A program made the position numbers and the translations under genes. From Brachycybe producta (taxonomy: Eukaryota; Arthropoda; Diplopoda; Playtdesmida; Andrognathidae): DNA of 64,000 nucleotides. The stretch is taken from NCBI GenBank assembly GCA_036925085.1, contig JAUPFP010000039.1:1675501-1739500 (forward strand). The letters run 5' to 3'. The first letter of the stretch is position 1. Each line of letters begins with the position of its first letter. The notes beneath the pieces were generated by a model. That model had not been told where the DNA came from, made no database searches, and saw nothing but the letters and a program-made list of their open reading frames with translations. Below are positions 58,801 through 64,000 of the stretch, piece by piece.

Positions 58801-60947
58801 TCTCATTAGTAGACATTTATGTATATTTAAGGCAGTTTTAAAGGTCACGCAGCCGCCGCCGCCGATTAACCCTGCGCCGAAAGCAAATGGGTTAAAGGAG
58901 AAAAAAAAACTTCGTTAGTTTCTATACGATAATATCGATATAAGCATGAAACAATACGATATTTATCATTTTTAATTTTCACAACACTAGTTTTTTATGC
59001 AAGTACATTGCGCTGCGCCGACCGCCGCAGGTTTTTCTACGCGCCATCACTGCGCCGATTTCATTTTCTTGTTGGCTCCCCCCACCTCTATTCTAAACCT
59101 GGAGGATTGAGGATGAGATATCCTCTAAAAGCTAGCCTCTACCAGCCAACCCTCATGATTATGAGAGATGGACTCAGTCAAAACTCCTCTCTGTTTCTTC
59201 AAATTATATAACATTCATCTTTTATATGTTTCAAATTTAAAGCCATTATTTTTTTTATCCATAATAATCTAATAAAATCATCTGAAAATGTGAGTTCGCA
59301 ATGGACTTATATTACACTTGAACAAATTTTTTTCAAATAAATGAAAGTAAAAAAAAAGCATTAATACAACATAAAGTGATCCTGTTTTTTCACTAAACTT
59401 GTTCTCTCTAAGAATTTCAAAAGAACACTTATTTTTTTTTTTCGTCTTCTTAAAATACAATGAAATAAAAACAAATTTTGATCACTGAATAAAAGAAAAA
59501 ACTAGCAATTGGCTTCTGAATAAAAAAAAGGAGGTCCTTACAAAATAAGCCATTGAAAAGTGAACTTCTACTAGGGCCTATTTTGCTTGCTTTCAGTTAA
59601 ATTGTTCTCGGGATTTTTATACAAAAATATAAACAGATTACTATTAAAATGTTAGAAACATTTCTTCTCTTTTGGTATACATTATAATGGATTCGTTTTG
59701 CCTTCAAAATATCTCTTTTTTTTACTCAAGTCGACAAAAGCTTCAAAAAAAAAAAAAAAAAAGAAGAGAAAAAAAAACTAAAATAAATAAGACTCAAGTG
59801 TAGTTTTAGAGAGAAAAAAAGACTTTTGAAGTATTTTTTTTCTCTCATATTCTAGTATGTAAGAGAACTATCTATTTTTATATAAGTGCCTGTCCTTTCA
59901 TTTCATCCCTCAAGAGTTCTCTTTCTCTCTTTCTAACAAATGAATGATCTCTCTGTTAAGAAAGTGAATAGTAGGGGCCCCTAGTGGGTCCTCCTCCTTC
60001 TTCTCCAACTTTTCAAAGTGACCTTTTCATTCTTTTTCATCACGAACAAATGTGTTTGGAAATAACATATTTACTAAAAAAAATAAGATAATGTAAAACA
60101 ATTATCATGATAATATTTTTCAAATTTGGAAAATCTGATTGCAATTTCTTTTGATAAAATATAATAAATGAAAATAATGAGGGCGGATCATTTTTCAAAT
60201 TGCCATAGATTGCTCTCGTTGAAAGATATCGTTATGAAAATTTCTTTTTACTCTTCTAGTATCCAACCAACTTTGAATTTCTCTTTTTAAAGCTGGTTCT
60301 AAAGAGAGAAATGGAGAGAAAGAGAGAGAGAGAGAGCGGGGATACCAGTGACGTCACACAATTTATTTTTCATTAGTGGAAGATGGAATAAGAGAAGGCC
60401 GGCGGGGGGGGGGGGACATTTTTTCGTTTTCGTCTTCGTCTTCTTGTTTAAGTTTTCTTAAAGATGCTGGTTTTAGACACACACATTAAATAAAGAATAT
60501 CCAATTAAATGAAATGGGGTTTTCTCTTATTTTTCTGGTTACTTGGGTTTGCCCCTTTTTATAGCAGACTAGAATATGTTTATATATTACAACTAGAATT
60601 TTCTCTTTATTTTGGATTACCACATTTTATTATTATTATTCCTTTTGTTTCATTTTAGTTGTTGGAGAAATCTTTTAGCCTTTTGTTATTTTGAAACTCA
60701 AAAATAACAGAAAAAAAAAACATCAGCAACTTCAATTTCAATCTCAACTTTTCATATTAAATGTCTGTCTTGAAATAAAAGTGCTTGAAATGCGGTTTAA
60801 AAGATTAGTTTTAAGTTTTAAATGCACTTTATAGTTAGGGCCAGCCCCCCTTAGGGCCTTCCAATGGAAACACGCAATAAACATTTTATTTGTTTTATTA
60901 ATTGTTGTTACAACAAGTAATTTTCATTATTTCGTCGTTTTTTTGTG

Positions 60948-61157
60948 ATAAGTTGGGTCATTTTCAAACTGACATGTGAAAAGCTTATTTTGAAAGATAT
61001 CAACTTCTGAAAAATACCCTTAAGTGATTGAGCAACCCTTCTAGTTTCTAAAACACATTTCAAGTTGTTTTTTTTTTTCTTCTTTCTTTATTTTGCACTT
61101 GAAAGACAGAATAATCGTGATTGCTAAAGGCCTATGTTCACACTTTAAAATCCACCT
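60948..61157. repeat. MITE-A right two-thirds
   Basis: aagttgggtcattttcaaac, gaaagatatcaacttctgaa, acccttctagtttctaaaac, cttgaaagacagaataatcg, ending aaaatccaccttaa, the clearest CCACCTTAA terminus of the family. Confidence 0.75.
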
Positions 61158-62564
61158 TAATATTTTCTTCCAGTTATTAATAAATTTCGAAGTTCTTTTA
61201 AAAGTTGTTTCTGTTAAGAGAAAAAAAAAGCGCCGAAACCGTGTTTTAATAAGTTCTTCCAATTACATCTAAAAGATTGTTGCTTTTATCTAGATCTACT
61301 TTTATGTCAACCTTTGTTTTATTAGAATTCATTTTAATAAAAAAAAGCCTTGGAAAAAAGAGAGAGAGAGAGAGAGAGAGACAGAAAGAGAAAGAGAGAG
61401 AAAAACGCCTGAAAGATGGCAATCACTGCTAACACCTTCCAATTGAATAATATAGAAACAGCAGAAAAAGTGGGAGGGAATGAAAGTGAATGGGAGAAAC
61501 AAAATTACATTGTCTCATATAATGTAATGTAAATTTATATAGTAGTAGTTTGTAGTAGATATTGAAGAGAGGGAGGGACCTATGACCTTTTTCCTCCCCA
61601 CTTTTTGGGTGGAGTTGTTACATCTCTTGTTACAACTTCTAAATTTCAACTTGGTTTCATCATTGAAGGAAGCATCTCGTTAGTAACCCCTCCCCCCCTC
61701 CCTCACTTCACCTCCTATTCGAATTCTATGGATGTTACATTTTGTAACATGAGGATGAGGATGGTACAGTTACAAAGACTGTTGTCATGGTTACATCAAA
61801 CATTTGGAAGGAGCAAAACCGGACGCGGGTCATTTACTAACAAGTTTGTCTTTGTTTATTTAACACTTGAAATATATATATATACCTCAACAATGTGTAA
61901 GAGTTTGTGACAGTCATAAAAATAAACAATCGCCGCTCTTTTTTTTATGACAATTTGAAACATGGCATCAAAAGTGACACAATAAGACGTGTCTTTCTTG
62001 ATCTTATGACCAAATACACTTAGCATAAATTTCGTGTCAAATGCAATAAAAGTACGGATGGAGTTAATTAAGTGGAAATGGTGAAAATCAGCTTTTAGAA
62101 AAGATTCCACGTTCAAAAATAAATAACCTTTGTTCCTTCTTCTTATCGGAAACTGATTTTAAGAAGTTTCTTTTTTTAAAAAACTAGAAGATTAAAAGGA
62201 ATTAAAAGTTTTACGACGGTCATATAAAGTGAAAACCTTTTAACACGTAAAATCGGATAACACGTAATATTTTTGTCAGTCTGGTCCTTTGAAAATGACA
62301 ATCAAAATCTTTCTTTTAACACGAAATTCATTTAACTCGAACTCGAATTTTACTGTTCTTTTAATTTTGTGTTAAACTGTTTCCGCTGGATTTCAAAGTA
62401 AAACTTTTTATTTAATAACGTTATTCAACGAAAATACATATAGCTTAGCACGAAACATTGGATAGCACGAAATATACTTTTGTTTCCGTTCTTTAAACAT
62501 GGCATACAAATCTTTTAAAACGAAAAAAATACTCCTGTTCTTTCCATAGATATTTCTACGGGAT

Positions 62565-62737
62565 TTCAAAATAAACTTTTTATTTAAAATGTTTTTAACA
62601 GGAAACTATCTTTAGGTGATTGAGCTACCCTTCTAGTTTTTAAAATACTTTTAATTTATCTTCATTTTGCACCTGATTAAGGCATAATAATCAAGATTTC
62701 GAGAGGCCCCCGTTTACATATTAAAACTATCTTAATA
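62565..62737. repeat. MITE-A right half
   Basis: gattgagctacccttctagt, tcttcattttgcacctgatt, ataatcaagatttcgagagg, ending attaaaactatcttaa. Confidence 0.7.
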
Positions 62738-63392
62738 ACGTTATACTTTTAATGAAACTCCTTTTACTTTTGATGAGCGGAATTCCCTAAATGCTGCTAA
62801 AAATGCTAAAAAAGTAGAAAAACCAAAACCCTTTTAAATACTCATTAAAATGAAGCTAGAAAGGAAAAAAAAAGCAAGTTAAAAACATGGATAAGACCAT
62901 TTAATGCGGCGGCATTTCAAATAATAAAATCCAAAATGATTTATTCGATTTAATGATGACATTTTCACGTTAATGCCGTCGTCCCCGTGGTAAGGAGGAG
63001 GAGGAATGTTTTTTGTGTGTATTTTTCTACTATGTGAGAATATGAAGTTAACAAATTGTGTTTTCACTTTTGTGTATGTGGGTGTGTTATTGGGGGAGAA
63101 CCCGGAGGAAGGGAGGGAAAGGGGATTTGGGGGCCGAGGGTAAGATGGATGTGGAATCAGTTCCAAAAACTTAAATACACCCTCAACATTTCCACCAATT
63201 TCGTCAACATTCAACAACAGCCGTTGGATTTAGAACAAAAATCAATATAAATTTGCCTTTTTTTGAGTAATTTTAGAAGCTTAACGCATATTTCAACCCT
63301 TTCTCTCATATTTTACTTTATAATAGTCATGTTCAGAGATAACCTATCAAAGTTCTTTTTTTTTTGTTTAAAGGTTTGATGGCTTCAGAACA

Positions 63393-63730
63393 TTAAGGGT
63401 TGGACTACACAGACCACTTTTAGACTGTAAAATGAAGTCTAGTTGTCGACAAAACCGAACACATACACGGTTTTTCCATAGAAAATACATTGCAAAAATA
63501 GCCACAGACCATGTTCGACTTCATTTTTCCAGTCGAAAAATGTTGCAAAACTCGTCTGTGTGTTAAAGGGCCTTCGGGTTGGAACACACACCACTTTTTG
63601 GCCACTTTTCAACTGCAATGTATTTTCTATGGAAAGATGGTGGTCATTCATTCAAGGTGGTCGGTTTTGGCGACACACGCGACTTCTTTTTGCAGTCAAA
63701 AAGTGGTCTGTGTGTCAAGAGCCTTAGGGT
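63393..63730. repeat. MITE-H: two palindromic elements in tandem
   Basis: The first, about 63393-63572, opens ttaagggttggactacacag and closes with the inverse (ctgtgtgttaaagggcc). The second, about 63573-63730, opens gggttggaacacacaccact and closes agtggtctgtgtgtcaagag. Both have the aaaatacattgca / tgcaatgtattttcta pair. Confidence 0.65.
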
Positions 63731-64000
63731 TAGAATTTTCAATATTTTGTCTTAATGATGAATTTAATATAATAGTATGCTTAACAGCAATTTCCATTAA
63801 TAAAAGGGCAATTTTATGAAATTTTAACATACTTAATTTAAATTCTAAAAAATCCGCTTTAAAGTCGCAAATTAAATCGCAAGTTTCATTGCATCCAAAG
63901 GTGGTAGAGGAGCTTTATGTCTTGTTTCCACTGGGTCGAAAATTTCATCTTTTTGACAATTCAACTCGGGTGAAAAACGGAAGACACGTGGCGCCCGCCC

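Larger units (their letters stand above)
53496..64000. other. Right-hand stretch without a recognisable gene
   Basis: If the Ig gene continues, this is its next intron; no exon with the missing second half of the Ig domain is visible. Contents: MITE-A, -G and -H elements, a palindrome at 58640-58800, CpG-rich GCC repeats near 58850-59060, GA microsatellites (60319-60337, 61358-61382), C/G homopolymers, and TGACGTCA at 57136, 58736 and 60349. Confidence 0.5.

Noticed and set aside
1-64000. tRNA, rRNA, CRISPR or bacterial features
   Set aside because: No B-box (GGTTCRANNCC) with a matching cloverleaf, no rRNA segments, no evenly spaced direct repeats; the sequence is plainly nuclear animal DNA.

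Overview
The window is animal nuclear DNA: AT-rich, CpG-poor outside exons, with intron-rich protein genes separated by long repeat-filled stretches. I recognise three complete or nearly complete genes and two partial ones. All exon boundaries below were set by hand, from splice signals, reading-frame phase and family conservation. The organism cannot be named. A cluster of TTAGG-like units (about 47.7 kb), which is the arthropod telomere unit, together with gene content and small minimal introns makes an arthropod my best guess. This is weak evidence.

Layout. (1) 52-1196, minus: first two coding exons of a prostanoid (PGE2)-type GPCR, running off the left edge. (2) 1.3-9.9 kb: no gene, only palindromic DNA-transposon remnants. 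(3) 9902-16891, minus: complete SPT5 (DSIF large subunit), 22 coding exons, 1100 residues, including one probable GC-AG intron. (4) 16892-18808: a divergent promoter interval with four exact TGACGTCA sites and an RFX-like X-box. (5) 18809-26951, plus: a ZC3H4/suppressor-of-sable type CCCH zinc-finger protein, 10 coding exons, about 1241 residues, with a U12-type AT-AC intron between zinc fingers 2 and 3. (6) 27-32.4 kb: no gene, several palindromes. (7) 32480-35698, minus: complete cysteine-string protein (DNAJC5), 7 coding exons, 256 residues. (8) 37504-53495, plus: a probable secreted or membrane-anchored Ig-domain protein with a 15.6-kb first intron; its remaining exons are not visible. (9) 53.5-64 kb: repeats and low-complexity DNA, with no gene I can support.

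Two themes connect the parts. First, SPT5 (Pol II pausing and elongation) and ZC3H4 (Pol II restriction/termination at unproductive transcripts) lie head to head and could share regulation. Second, the non-coding DNA is dominated by short inverted-repeat elements. One family (called MITE-A here, more than 20 full or partial copies) lies within a few to a few tens of bases of several splice sites. The palindrome TGACGTCA occurs 21 times exactly, where base composition predicts about one; it sits in gene promoters and at the centre of several transposon families.
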